Shown one piece after another: positions 15,465-24,600 of a stretch of DNA of 37,534 nucleotides (position 1 is its first letter; each line of letters opens with the position of its first letter). The stretch is from JBOFDK01 sp051646925 (lineage in GTDB: Bacteria; Bacillota; Clostridia; Lachnospirales; Cellulosilyticaceae), in NCBI GenBank assembly GCA_051646925.1, contig JBOFDK010000081.1:1-37534 (forward strand), written 5' to 3'. A program made the position numbers and the translations under genes. The notes under the pieces are model-generated. The model saw nothing but the letters and a program-made list of their open reading frames with translations, did no database searches and was not told where the DNA came from.

Positions 15465-18400
15465 TAATGAATAAAATTATTTTAAAAGAAACAGGACGTG
15501 TTATTCATAAATCATTTGGTCGTTTTTTCTCTATTTTAGCAATAGTTGCTCTAGGTGTTGCATTTTTAGCAGGAATAAGTCTTACATCGCCTATGATGAA
15601 AGCAACTATGGATAATTATATGGATGAATATAATCTTATGGATTTGCGTCTATTATCTACAATAGGATTTGACTATGAAAATGTTGAAAATATAAGAAAT
15701 GTTGACGGAGTTTTAGGTGTATACCCAGGTATAACAAAAGATGTAATAGGCTATACAGAAAATGCTGATGGAGTTATGAAACTTACAGGTATGCCTTTTT
15801 TGACTAAAGATATGGATGATGAAAACTATATTAATCAACTAGAAGTGATTAGTGGTAGATTACCAGAAGCACCTAATGAAGTGGTTATTGATAACACAAA
15901 TGATGCAGGTGATGGAGTGCAAATAGGCACGACTATTAAATTGAAATCAGGAACAGAAGAAGATTTGTCTGATGTAATACATAATACAGAGTATACGGTA
16001 GTAGGAATAGTAAGGTCGCCGTATTATGCACATTATGAACGTGGAAGCAGTAGCATCGGAAATGGTAAAGTGCAAAATATTTTGTATGTATCAGATAAAG
16101 AGTTCAAAGAACCTGTATATACAGAGATTTTTCTTACATTAGAAGGAGCTAAAGAATTAGATGGTTTTGAAGAAGAGTATAATGATTTAGTTAAAATAAT
16201 GAAAGAGCGTATCGAGCCAGTTTTATCAGAGCAGTCAATAATAAGATTTGATACGATTAAACAAGATACACAAAAACAATTAGAAATAGGCCAAGAAAAA
16301 TTAAATATAGAAAAACAAAAAGTAGAAGAAGAGTTAGAGAATTCAAAAAATATTCTTGAAGAAGCTAGAATTGCGATAAAAAATGGAGAAGATACATTAA
16401 AAAAACAACGTGAAGATGCACTAAAAGGTTTTGAAAAAGGGGAGCAGGCGCTTATAAAGGCTGAAAAAGATATAGCTGAAAGTCGAAATAAATATACCGA
16501 GCAGCACAAATCTTTTATGGCTACAAAACCGATAATTGAAGCGGAAATAATAAATTCAGAAAAAATGTTGAATGAAGATATACAAAAAATGGAGTCGATT
16601 GAAGTTCAAATTCAACAAATGATAGATGAATCAGAGAGTTTAGAAGATATTGAAGAAAAAGATAAATTAAAATTAGAAATCGACTTATTACAAAAGCAAT
16701 ATGATGAAGGTATACAAAAAAATATAATAACTCAAAAGGAAATAGAAGTTAAACGTAATGCATTAGTTGAAAATGAAAGTGTATTACAAAATGTGAAAAA
16801 AACAATTGAAGCTAGCGCTCAAAAAGTTTCGAATGAAAAAGAAGCATTACTATTAAAAAAAGAAGAAACTGTAGGAGCACTATTAGATGCAGAAATGATG
16901 CTAGATGAAAAAAAAGCAGAATTTCTTGAAGGTGAAGAGGCTTATAAAGAAGGCAAGAAACAAGCAGAAGAAGCATTTATAGATGCAGAGAAATCTATAA
17001 ATGAAACAGCTGAAATGATGGATACAATAAAATCACCATCAATATATATGCTTGGAAGAGAAACTAATTATGGAATAGTAAATTATGGTCAAGCAACAGA
17101 GACTATGGAATCTATTTCTAAAATATTCCCGCTATTCTTTTTTCTTGTAGCAGCATTAGTATGTCTAACTACTATGACACGTATGGTAGATGAAGGGCGT
17201 TTGGGAATAGGAACATATAAAGCATTAGGGTATAGTACATTTGAAGTTATGCAAAAATATATTTTGTATGCGGGAATAGCAAGTTTGGTTGGTAGTATAT
17301 TTGGGGTGTTGATTGGTATTACAGTTTTTCCGAATATCATATATGATGCATATAGAATAACTTTTGATACACCAGATTTAATATTAAAATTTGAGCCTAC
17401 GTACGTTATCGTATCAGTTGTAATGATGGTTGCTTTAACTGTTAGTGCAGCAGTAGTTGCGTGTTTAAAAGAATTAAAAGATCAGCCAAGTGCGCTAATG
17501 CGTCCTAAAGCACCTCAAGTTGGAAAAAAAATTATGCTTGAGCGTATTCCTTTTATTTGGTCTAGATTTAATTTCTTACAAAAAATAGTGGCACGTAATA
17601 TTTTTAGATACAAAAAGAAATTTTTGATGACAACAATAGGAATAGCAGGATGTACAGCACTTTTAGTAGCAGGTCTTGGATTGAAAAATTCAATTTTCAA
17701 ACTTGTACCAAAGCAATACGGTGAAATTTTTAGACAAGAGCTTGAAGTTACGATAAAAGAAGGCTATGACGATGTTTTGATTGGTGATGAGACGATAAAA
17801 GAACGTCTTGGACTTAGTAAATACAATATGAAAGTTTCAAATGATGATGTAGAGGAAGAAAGTGCATTAATAATTCCATCGACTACAGAACAATTAGACG
17901 AATTTTTAAGTTTGCAAGATAGAAAAAGTGGTGAACAAATTCCGCTTGAAGATGACGGAGTTATATTAACTGAAAAATTAGCTAAGACGTTAGGTGTAAA
18001 AGTTGGTGATATAGTAAAAATACAAGATAAAGATTTTCGTATAGTAGAAGCCAAAGTAACAGGAATTGCAGAAAATTATATAGGGCACTATATGTACATG
18101 AACTTGGCATATTATGAAAGTTTATATAGTGAAGCTCCTGTTATCAACCAATATTACATGATACTAAATGAAATAACCGAAGAGCAAAAAGAACAATTAA
18201 CACAAAAGTTAATTAAAGACGAAAATATTATTACGTATGCGTATACATTAGATAACGCTAATGTGTATTATGAAGTATTAGGAAGTTTGGATACAATAAT
18301 ATGGGTAATGGTTATTTCGGCAGGATTACTTGCATTTATTGTACTGTATAACTTAACAACGATTAATGTGAGTGAGCGTATTCGAGAACTTGCAACTATT

Positions 18401-18688
18401 AAAGTATTAGGATTTTACGATTTAGAAGTTTCTAAATATATTTATCGAGAAAATATTATATTAACTATGTTTGGTATAGTGAGTGGATGGATTTTAGGAA
18501 TTGTTTTACATCAGTTTATTATTGTAACAGCAGAAATGGGGAACTTAATGTACGTTAAGACGTTAGAATATCCAAGTTTCTTATGGTCGGCAGTACTAAC
18601 TTTATTTTTTGCATGTATAGTAAATGTTGTAGTTCATTTCAAATTGAAAAAAATTCAAATGGTAGAATCATTAAAATCAGTAGATTAA
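15458..18688 (+). CDS. FtsX-like ABC transporter permease with long coiled coil
   Basis: The 1076-aa protein has one N-terminal membrane helix (about residues 20-42), then an extracytoplasmic MacB-type domain. A coiled coil of roughly 250 residues (about 270-520, rich in Glu, Lys, Gln and Leu) is inserted next. FtsX-like helices follow near 545-680, a short loop with KALGY is typical of the family, then a second helix and MacB-type domain (about 720-930) and a final FtsX block ending near 1070. This duplicated FtsX layout is known for Firmicutes MacB-type permeases; the coiled coil inserted in the first extracytoplasmic domain makes it long. It works with the upstream ATPase. Antimicrobial peptide resistance or envelope stress export is possible, as is a different wall-related function. 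Confidence 0.88.
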   Translation: MVIMNKIILKETGRVIHKSFGRFFSILAIVALGVAFLAGISLTSPMMKATMDNYMDEYNLMDLRLLSTIGFDYENVENIRNVDGVLGVYPGITKDVIGYTENADGVMKLTGMPFLTKDMDDENYINQLEVISGRLPEAPNEVVIDNTNDAGDGVQIGTTIKLKSGTEEDLSDVIHNTEYTVVGIVRSPYYAHYERGSSSIGNGKVQNILYVSDKEFKEPVYTEIFLTLEGAKELDGFEEEYNDLVKIMKERIEPVLSEQSIIRFDTIKQDTQKQLEIGQEKLNIEKQKVEEELENSKNILEEARIAIKNGEDTLKKQREDALKGFEKGEQALIKAEKDIAESRNKYTEQHKSFMATKPIIEAEIINSEKMLNEDIQKMESIEVQIQQMIDESESLEDIEEKDKLKLEIDLLQKQYDEGIQKNIITQKEIEVKRNALVENESVLQNVKKTIEASAQKVSNEKEALLLKKEETVGALLDAEMMLDEKKAEFLEGEEAYKEGKKQAEEAFIDAEKSINETAEMMDTIKSPSIYMLGRETNYGIVNYGQATETMESISKIFPLFFFLVAALVCLTTMTRMVDEGRLGIGTYKALGYSTFEVMQKYILYAGIASLVGSIFGVLIGITVFPNIIYDAYRITFDTPDLILKFEPTYVIVSVVMMVALTVSAAVVACLKELKDQPSALMRPKAPQVGKKIMLERIPFIWSRFNFLQKIVARNIFRYKKKFLMTTIGIAGCTALLVAGLGLKNSIFKLVPKQYGEIFRQELEVTIKEGYDDVLIGDETIKERLGLSKYNMKVSNDDVEEESALIIPSTTEQLDEFLSLQDRKSGEQIPLEDDGVILTEKLAKTLGVKVGDIVKIQDKDFRIVEAKVTGIAENYIGHYMYMNLAYYESLYSEAPVINQYYMILNEITEEQKEQLTQKLIKDENIITYAYTLDNANVYYEVLGSLDTIIWVMVISAGLLAFIVLYNLTTINVSERIRELATIKVLGFYDLEVSKYIYRENIILTMFGIVSGWILGIVLHQFIIVTAEMGNLMYVKTLEYPSFLWSAVLTLFFACIVNVVVHFKLKKIQMVESLKSVD

Positions 18689-18690
18689 AA

Positions 18691-18737
18691 AAAAGAGGGT
18701 AAGTAAAACGAAATAGTCGTTTTACTTACCCTCTTTT
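18691..18737. terminator. Bidirectional terminator between transporter and response regulator
   Basis: A perfect 21-base stem (AAAAGAGGGTAAGTAAAACGA with its reverse complement) is flanked by A's and T's. It serves the permease on the plus strand and the response-regulator gene on the minus strand. Its right arm includes the last codons and stop of that regulator gene. Confidence 0.88.
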
Positions 18738-19405
18738 GGTTCAATATCTAAATGGTGATTTAGTGCATAAATAGTTGCTTGAACACGATCTTTAACATTG
18801 ATTTTTTTGAATAAAGATGTAATTGTGTTACGAATTGTTTTTTCAGATAAATAAAGTTTTGCAGCAATTTGTTTATTAGTTAAACCGCGTGAAATATAAT
18901 AAAGAATATCTTTTTCACGAGATGTAAGATGTGAAAAAGGTGTTGAAGATGGAGTGGTATTAGTAATTGTAGTTTTATCTGTTTTCATAATTGAAAAAAT
19001 ATGTTTTGTCAGTAGTTGATCAATAAAATGTCCTTCGCTATGAACATGATTAATTGCATCAATTAATGTATCACCAGCAGATTCTTTTAGTAAGTATCCG
19101 TTAACATCTAGTGAAATTGCTTCTTGCAAAGTATAAAAATCATTTTCAACAGTGAACATTATAATTTTTAAATTAGGATGAGTTATCCGAATTTTTTTTG
19201 TTGCCTCAATGCCGTTTAGAACGGGCATATTAATATCTAGTAATAAAATATCACAAGGATTAGTATTTACAAGTTCGATAGCTTCTTCGCCGTTAGAACC
19301 TTCAGCAACTATATTCATATCAGGGTAAATTGATAAAAGTTGTCTTATGCCAGCTCGTATCAGAGGGTGGTCATCAATTATTATAAGATTAAGTGATTTA
19401 GTCAT
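18722..19405 (-). CDS. NarL/LuxR-family response regulator (DegU/LiaR-like)
   Basis: The 227-aa protein has an N-terminal receiver domain with the acidic pair Asp11-Asp12, phosphorylation site Asp57 (ILLLDINMPVLNG) and the conserved Lys in GYLLKES. A C-terminal LuxR-type helix-turn-helix (about residues 158-222: LTSREKDILYYISRGLTNKQIAAKLYLSEKT) follows. It is a DNA-binding transcription factor activated by the histidine kinase encoded just upstream at 19417. The two genes are 11 bases apart on the same strand, kinase first. AGGAG lies before the ATG. Its targets are unknown. The facing MacB-type transporter genes are plausible. Confidence 0.93.
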   Translation of the reverse strand: MTKSLNLIIIDDHPLIRAGIRQLLSIYPDMNIVAEGSNGEEAIELVNTNPCDILLLDINMPVLNGIEATKKIRITHPNLKIIMFTVENDFYTLQEAISLDVNGYLLKESAGDTLIDAINHVHSEGHFIDQLLTKHIFSIMKTDKTTITNTTPSSTPFSHLTSREKDILYYISRGLTNKQIAAKLYLSEKTIRNTITSLFKKINVKDRVQATIYALNHHLDIEPKEGK

Positions 19406-19416
19406 GAATTATGCTC

Positions 19417-20571
19417 CTATAAAGATATTTTTGGAATTTGAATTTTAAATAAAGTACCTGTTGTAGGTGAACTATATATTTGTAAAACACCATTTAGTTC
19501 TTTTACACGAGTTGATATATTGCTTAAACCGTATGATTTTTGAGTAATTAAAAACATTTCAAAATCTTTAGGAACGGAAAAGCCTTTGCCATTATCGAGT
19601 AATTGTAAATAAATTGTATTTTCATCTTCGGATAGGTGAAGAACTACTTGAGTTGCCTCAGCATGTTTATGCGTATTGTTAAGCAGTTCTTGAATAATTC
19701 TATAAATAGTAGTATTTGCAAAATCTGAAAGAGTAGTAAGTTCATAAGAAAAACCCATTTTAACACGTTTTGTGTCAAATATAGTAAAAAGTAAATTTTC
19801 TAATGCAGATTTAAGCCCTATTTTTTCTAACGGGGCAAGATTTAGTTGAAATAAAATACTGCGAACTTCTGTAAGCGTATCAGAAAGGTCAAGTTTTAAC
19901 TGCTCCATAACTTCTATAGCTTTATCAGGAGCAGTTGTTATAATATTTTTGCAAAAATCAACATTCATTCTAGCACTAGCAATTTGCTGAGCAGGGCCAT
20001 CGTGTAAATCACGAGCGATGCGTAATTTTTCATTTTCGATAGTTTTTAAAAAAGCTATATAGTGATGTTGCTCTTTATTTTTATTAGATTTATCAGAAAT
20101 ACGTGATAATGAATCAGATTTATGAATACCTGTTTGTAAATATGTCAAAGAAGTAGCCAATTGTTCAGACATACATTCAGCATAATCAATATGACGCATA
20201 GTATGGCGTAAATCGAGTTCTAAAATATCGCGGTACTTAACAAGCGAAGACTCTTTTTCTTGTGTTTGTAAAAGTTTTTTATGAACAGAGTTAGCTTTTT
20301 CGAATGCAATTTTAAGCTTATCTTCACCATATGAAGTAAAATCGTTAGAGGCGATAGCTAATTTTTGCCTAAGTTGCTGATCTAAAGAAACAAGATTTGC
20401 AAGTTCGGTAGCAATTATAGGAAGTTGCAATTTGATTTCTTTTAGTTCTTGTTGTTTTTTTGAACGTTCAAGTTCTAGTGTATCAATAATAGTTGTTATT
20501 GACTTACGATTTAATTCTAGTGTATCAATCGTTTTTTTCATAATATCAATTAAATTTTGTTCGTAGGTCAT
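19417..20571 (-). CDS. Soluble sensor histidine kinase (DegS-like, HisKA_3 type)
   Basis: The 384-aa protein has no membrane segment. Residues 1-170 form a long coiled coil, like the DegS sensor. The dimerisation/phosphoacceptor motif ARDLHDGPAQQ gives His190, and the ATPase domain shows NNTHKHAEA and DNGKGF. The ATG at 20571 is chosen over an in-frame ATG at 20598 because AGAAGGGA lies just before it. It is co-transcribed with the response regulator that follows. Without a membrane domain it should sense a cytoplasmic signal or a partner protein. It is divergent from the GntR regulator of the PTS operon at 20721. Confidence 0.92.
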   Translation of the reverse strand: MTYEQNLIDIMKKTIDTLELNRKSITTIIDTLELERSKKQQELKEIKLQLPIIATELANLVSLDQQLRQKLAIASNDFTSYGEDKLKIAFEKANSVHKKLLQTQEKESSLVKYRDILELDLRHTMRHIDYAECMSEQLATSLTYLQTGIHKSDSLSRISDKSNKNKEQHHYIAFLKTIENEKLRIARDLHDGPAQQIASARMNVDFCKNIITTAPDKAIEVMEQLKLDLSDTLTEVRSILFQLNLAPLEKIGLKSALENLLFTIFDTKRVKMGFSYELTTLSDFANTTIYRIIQELLNNTHKHAEATQVVLHLSEDENTIYLQLLDNGKGFSVPKDFEMFLITQKSYGLSNISTRVKELNGVLQIYSSPTTGTLFKIQIPKISL

Positions 20572-20720
20572 AATTATTCCCTTCTTGTAAAAAAACATAA
20601 TAAGCAGTTATAATAAAATAACCTAAAGTATAATTATATATATAAGTTTTTTAAATTTCAATTGAATAAATGTATAACTATTATAGAAATTCACATACTA
20701 ATGAGGAAGGAGTTATGATA

Positions 20721-21425
20721 ATGAGTGAGCCAATTTATAAACAAATTGAAAGATACCTAAAAGATTTAATTGCTTCAGATTCAATTAGACCAGGCGAACT
20801 ATTGCCAACGGAAGCTCAACTTAGTGAGCAGTTTCATGTGACTCGGATGACAGTTAGACAAGCTTTTAATTCTTTAGTAAAAGAAGGCTTTGTAAGGCGT
20901 AAGCGAGGAATCGGTAGTATTGTACTAGCAAATAAAATTCATGATAATATAACAGCTATTACAGGATTTACACAGGAGCTTAGAAGTAAAGGATATGACG
21001 TACGTACACATTTAATTACACTTAAAATAATATCAGCAGATGAAAATATTGCCGAAGCACTTCAAATAGAAACAAATGAAAATGTTTGGGAGATTAAGCG
21101 TGTAAGGGAAGCTAATAATGTGAAGGTAGCATATATGGAAACTTACATGCCAGTAAAACTTTTTCCGAATTTAAATAAAAAAGATTGTATAAAATCATTA
21201 TATGAATATATTGAAAAACAATGTGGATATAAAATTGAAAGTGCAAATAGACATGTTGAAGCTGCAATAGCAAATGATGAAATAGTTGAGTTGTTAAATG
21301 TAGAAAATAAAGCTCCATTATTGTATATAGAGCAAAGTGCATACCTAGAAAATGGGCTTCCGTTTGAATATGCAAAAAGTTATTATTATGGATATCGTCT
21401 AACATTAAAAGTTGAGAATTTTTAG
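20721..21425 (+). CDS. GntR-family regulator with UTRA domain (HutC subfamily)
   Basis: The 234-aa protein has an N-terminal winged helix (residues 5-70: YKQIERYLKDLIAS, LPTEAQLSEQFHVTRMTVRQA) and a C-terminal UTRA effector domain. HutC-type regulators of this kind respond to sugar phosphates or related small molecules. The start at 20721 is chosen because AAGGAG at 20707-20712 is eight bases before it. An ATG at 20715 is too close and earlier ones lack a site. It precedes the PTS operon by about 100 bases, which contain palindromic TGTATATACA, so it most likely represses that operon until the phosphorylated sugar is present. Confidence 0.9.
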   Translation: MSEPIYKQIERYLKDLIASDSIRPGELLPTEAQLSEQFHVTRMTVRQAFNSLVKEGFVRRKRGIGSIVLANKIHDNITAITGFTQELRSKGYDVRTHLITLKIISADENIAEALQIETNENVWEIKRVREANNVKVAYMETYMPVKLFPNLNKKDCIKSLYEYIEKQCGYKIESANRHVEAAIANDEIVELLNVENKAPLLYIEQSAYLENGLPFEYAKSYYYGYRLTLKVENF

Positions 21426-21439
21426 ATGATAAGATATGC

Positions 21440-21501
21440 TTGTAAAAAATAGATAAATAGGGTAGAATGTATATACAATACAAATATATATATATACAAT
21501 A
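21440..21501 (+). promoter_or_regulatory. PTS operon promoter with TreR-like operators
   Basis: TTGTAA (21440-21445) and TAGAAT (21463-21468) are 17 bases apart. Directly downstream lies TGTATATACA (21468-21477), a palindrome matching the core of the TreR-type operator TTGTATATACAA. TATATACAATA occurs twice, at 21470-21480 and 21491-21501, exactly 21 bases apart (two helical turns). Position downstream of the -10 fits repression by the GntR regulator encoded at 20721. Confidence 0.65.
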
Positions 21502-21528
21502 AAAAAAAACAACATGGAGGACAAAGTT

Positions 21529-21837
21529 ATGACAAAAATTATGTTAGCGTGTTCAGCAGGTATGTCAACGAGTTTATTGGTAAGTAAGATGGAAGCAGCA
21601 GCAAAAGCTGGTGGAAAAGAAACAGAAATTTGGGCTATCTCAGAAGTGAATTTAGCACAAGAAATTACAAACTGTGATGTTCTTTTATTAGGACCACAAG
21701 TAAGATATGTGTTACCAAAAGCACAAGAGCTTGCAGCACCACACAATATTCCAGTAGAAGTTATTAATATGATGGATTACGGTCGTTGTAATGGTGAAGC
21801 AGTACTTAAACGTGCATTAGAATTAGTAGGGAAATAA
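21529..21837 (+). CDS. PTS sugar transporter subunit IIB (lactose/cellobiose/chitobiose family)
   Basis: The 102-aa protein starts with the IIB P-loop-like active site MLACSAGMSTSLLVSKM, in which Cys8 is the phosphorylated residue. It takes phosphate from IIA (encoded at 25356) and passes it to the sugar during transport through IIC (21911). The ATG at 21529 has the GGAGG site at 21516-21520. An in-frame ATG at 21514 overlaps that site. It is the first gene of the operon after the promoter and operator region. Family alone does not separate cellobiose from chitobiose. The deacetylase downstream favours chitobiose. Confidence 0.92.
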   Translation: MTKIMLACSAGMSTSLLVSKMEAAAKAGGKETEIWAISEVNLAQEITNCDVLLLGPQVRYVLPKAQELAAPHNIPVEVINMMDYGRCNGEAVLKRALELVGK

Positions 21838-21910
21838 TTTTAATACTGTAAGCAAAATAAGTAAGTAAACAAACAAAAGAAAAAATAAAGGGAACTAAAG
21901 GAGATAGACT

Positions 21911-23215
21911 ATGGATAAGTTTATGCAATTTATGGACAAGTATATTGTGCCATATGCAGCAAAAATGGGAGCACAAAAACATTTAGTAGCAGTAAGAGAT
22001 GCTTTTATCGCAATGATTCCAATTACTATGATTGGTTCGGTTGCTGTTTTAATTAATAATATTCCTTGGGATCCTTACCAAGAATTCATGGTGAATATTT
22101 TTGGGGCAGACTGGAAAACACTGACAGGTGATATTTGGTTTGGAACATTAGCACTTATGGCTTTATTCTTAGTTATGGGGATTGGTTACAATTTAGCACA
22201 AGCATACAATGAAAATGGTTTACAATCTGCACTTCTTGCAGTTGCAGCATTTTTCATTTTTATACCTCAAACAGCAACTATCGCACCAGAAGTTGGTGAG
22301 GCAGTATCAGGATGGGGATTAATAGCAGTTAAGTATCTTGGAACAGAAGCATTATTTACAGCAATTATAGTTTCATTATTTACTACAGAAATTTTTGTAC
22401 GTTTAAGCCGCGTAAAACAGCTTATTATAAAAATGCCAGAAGGTGTACCACCAGCGGTATCACGTTCATTTGCAAAACTTATTCCAGGTATGTTTACATT
22501 AGTTGTAGCAGGAGTAGTAGCATTAGGTTTACATTTTATCGATATGGGATCTTTAACAGACATTATTAACCAATACGTAGGTATTCCGTTAACAAATGTA
22601 GCAGATAGTTTACCATCAGCACTTCTTATCGTAGTATTTATTCATTCATTATGGTTCGTAGGGCTTCATGGAGCAAACATTGCACTTCCTTTTACAAGTA
22701 CATTACTTACAAAATTAGGTGCAGAAAACGCATTACTTATCGAACAAGGTGCGCCACTTGAGCAATTTAACGTTCTTGCAGGTCCATTCTTTGATGTATT
22801 CGTATTTTTAGGTGGTTCAGGAATGCTTCTTGGACTATTAATAGCAATGGCAATTGCAGGACGTAGAAGAAGACGCGACATGTTAGCATTAGGTCTTGCA
22901 CCATCAATGTTCAACATCAATGAACCAGTTATTTTTGGTTTACCAATTGTATTAAATCCAATTTTTGCAATTCCGTTTATTTTAGCACCAATGGTTACAA
23001 CAGTTATAAGTTATCTTTCAATTTCATCAGGAATTGTACACCCAGTTATTACAGCGACATTACCATGGACATTACCACCAGTTTTAGGCGGATTCCTTGC
23101 TACAGGTCACTGGACAGGTGCAGCACTTGCAATGGTAAATCTAGTTGTAGGTATAATAATTTATATTCCGTTTATCATTATGGCTGAACGTATTGATGCA
23201 AAAAATGCTCAATAA
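21911..23215 (+). CDS. PTS sugar transporter subunit IIC (lactose/cellobiose/chitobiose family)
   Basis: This 434-aa integral membrane permease has about ten hydrophobic segments. Landmarks include the N-terminal AIPTMIGSVAVLINN-like stretch, the GLHGANIALPFTS loop and the substrate-binding region MFNINEPVIFGLPIVLNP, which is characteristic of CelB/ChbC-type IIC proteins. It translocates and phosphorylates a beta-linked disaccharide using IIB and IIA from the same operon. AAAGGAG lies eight bases before the ATG. A terminator-like hairpin follows at 23221-23252, before the GH4 gene. Confidence 0.93.
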   Translation: MDKFMQFMDKYIVPYAAKMGAQKHLVAVRDAFIAMIPITMIGSVAVLINNIPWDPYQEFMVNIFGADWKTLTGDIWFGTLALMALFLVMGIGYNLAQAYNENGLQSALLAVAAFFIFIPQTATIAPEVGEAVSGWGLIAVKYLGTEALFTAIIVSLFTTEIFVRLSRVKQLIIKMPEGVPPAVSRSFAKLIPGMFTLVVAGVVALGLHFIDMGSLTDIINQYVGIPLTNVADSLPSALLIVVFIHSLWFVGLHGANIALPFTSTLLTKLGAENALLIEQGAPLEQFNVLAGPFFDVFVFLGGSGMLLGLLIAMAIAGRRRRRDMLALGLAPSMFNINEPVIFGLPIVLNPIFAIPFILAPMVTTVISYLSISSGIVHPVITATLPWTLPPVLGGFLATGHWTGAALAMVNLVVGIIIYIPFIIMAERIDAKNAQ

Positions 23216-23220
23216 TATTT

Positions 23221-23252
23221 AAAAAAAAATAGAGAGAAATCTCTATTTTTTT
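23221..23252 (+). terminator. Intra-operon hairpin after IIC
   Basis: The stem AAAAATAGAGA / TCTCTATTTTT around GAAA is followed by T's, and lies five bases after the IIC stop. The GH4 gene starts 30 bases further on, so it is probably a partial terminator or a message-stability element. Confidence 0.6.
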
Positions 23253-23280
23253 ATCTTAAAATAGAAAAAGGTGAATGAAA

Positions 23281-24588
23281 ATGAAAAAAGGTATTAAAAT
23301 TGTTACAATAGGTGGAGGCTCAAGTTATACACCAGAGCTTGTAGAAGGTTTTATTAAAAGACATGCAGAACTTCCAGTTAAAGAACTTTGGTTAGTTGAT
23401 ATAGAAGAAGGTCGTCACAAACTAGAAATCGTTGGAGCATTAGCTCAACGTATGGTTAAAGAAGCTGGCATTGATATGACAGTACATTTAACACTTGATC
23501 GTCGTGAAGCATTAAAAGATGCAGACTTCGTAACAACACAATTAAGAGTTGGTTTGTTAAATGCACGTATTAAAGATGAACGTATTCCATTATCACATGG
23601 TATTATTGGACAAGAAACTAATGGAGCAGCAGGGTTATTCAAAGCACTTCGTACTGTACCAGTAGTATTAGATATTATTAAAGATGTTGAAGAATTATGT
23701 CCAAATGCATGGATAGTAAACTTTACAAATCCAACAGGAATTATAACAGAAACAGTATTTAGATATACAAATTTCAAACGTTATATTGGACTATGTAACG
23801 TTCCAATCGGAATGAAAAATGGACTTGCAAAAGCATTTGAAATTGAACCTGAGCGTTTAGAAGTAGATTTTGCAGGTTTAAATCATATGGTTTATGGTGT
23901 AAATGTACGTCTTGACGGAAAAGATATTACAAAAGAAGCAATCGATAAATTTGTGGATTCATCAATTACAATGCAAAATATTAAAGAAATACCATTCAAT
24001 GCAGACTTTATTCGTGCATTAGGTGTTATTCCTTGTCCATATCACAGATATTACTATAAAACAACAGAGATGCTTGAAGAAGAATTAGAATCATTCAAAG
24101 AAGGTAAAACACGTGGTGAGACAGTTAAAGCACTAGAAGATGATTTGTTTGAATTATACAAAGATCCAAACTTAAGCATTAAGCCACCACAACTTGAAAA
24201 ACGTGGCGGTGCGTTCTACTCAGATGCAGCGTGTAACCTAATTAGTTCAATTTATAACGACAAAAGAGATATCCAAGTTGTTAACACACTAAATAATGGT
24301 GCAATTCGTAACTTCCAAGATGACCAATCTGTAGAAGTAAGTTGTATGATTACAAAAGAAGGACCAAAACCATTAGCAATGGGTCATCTTCCAATCGGAG
24401 TAAGTGGTCTTGTTGCTGAAATAAAAGCATTTGAAATGCTTGCAGCGAAAGCAGCAGTAGAAGGAGATTATGATGCAGCACTTCAAGCATTAGGAATCAA
24501 TCCTTTAATACCTGGTGATAATCTTGCAAAAGTTATTTTAGATGAAATGATGGAAGCTCATAAAGAATATTTACCACAATTTAAATAA
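23281..24588 (+). CDS. 6-phospho-glycosidase, glycoside hydrolase family 4
   Basis: This 435-aa GH4 enzyme has the N-terminal NAD-binding Rossmann motif ITIGGGSSYTPELVEG, the FTNPTG motif, and the metal-binding cysteine and histidine in GLCNVPIG and GLNHMVYG. GH4 enzymes use NAD+ and Mn2+ to open 6-phosphorylated glycosides through an oxidation-elimination mechanism. Here it should hydrolyse the disaccharide phosphate imported by the PTS (ChbF/CelF-like). The start at 23281 is chosen over the ATG at 23275, which touches the AAGGTGA site. It is followed at once by the ChbG-type deacetylase, which in E. coli removes an acetyl group before ChbF acts. Confidence 0.93.
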   Translation: MKKGIKIVTIGGGSSYTPELVEGFIKRHAELPVKELWLVDIEEGRHKLEIVGALAQRMVKEAGIDMTVHLTLDRREALKDADFVTTQLRVGLLNARIKDERIPLSHGIIGQETNGAAGLFKALRTVPVVLDIIKDVEELCPNAWIVNFTNPTGIITETVFRYTNFKRYIGLCNVPIGMKNGLAKAFEIEPERLEVDFAGLNHMVYGVNVRLDGKDITKEAIDKFVDSSITMQNIKEIPFNADFIRALGVIPCPYHRYYYKTTEMLEEELESFKEGKTRGETVKALEDDLFELYKDPNLSIKPPQLEKRGGAFYSDAACNLISSIYNDKRDIQVVNTLNNGAIRNFQDDQSVEVSCMITKEGPKPLAMGHLPIGVSGLVAEIKAFEMLAAKAAVEGDYDAALQALGINPLIPGDNLAKVILDEMMEAHKEYLPQFK

Positions 24589-24600
24589 GAGGAGAGTGTC

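Noticed and set aside
16033..16509. A 158-codon open frame on the minus strand inside the permease gene
   Set aside because: It is the antisense of the Glu/Lys-rich coiled coil, has a Ser/Phe-rich low-complexity product, and lacks a ribosome site.
14760..18688. Cell-division FtsEX pair
   Set aside because: FtsX is about 300 aa with four helices. This permease is 1076 aa with duplicated MacB-type domains.
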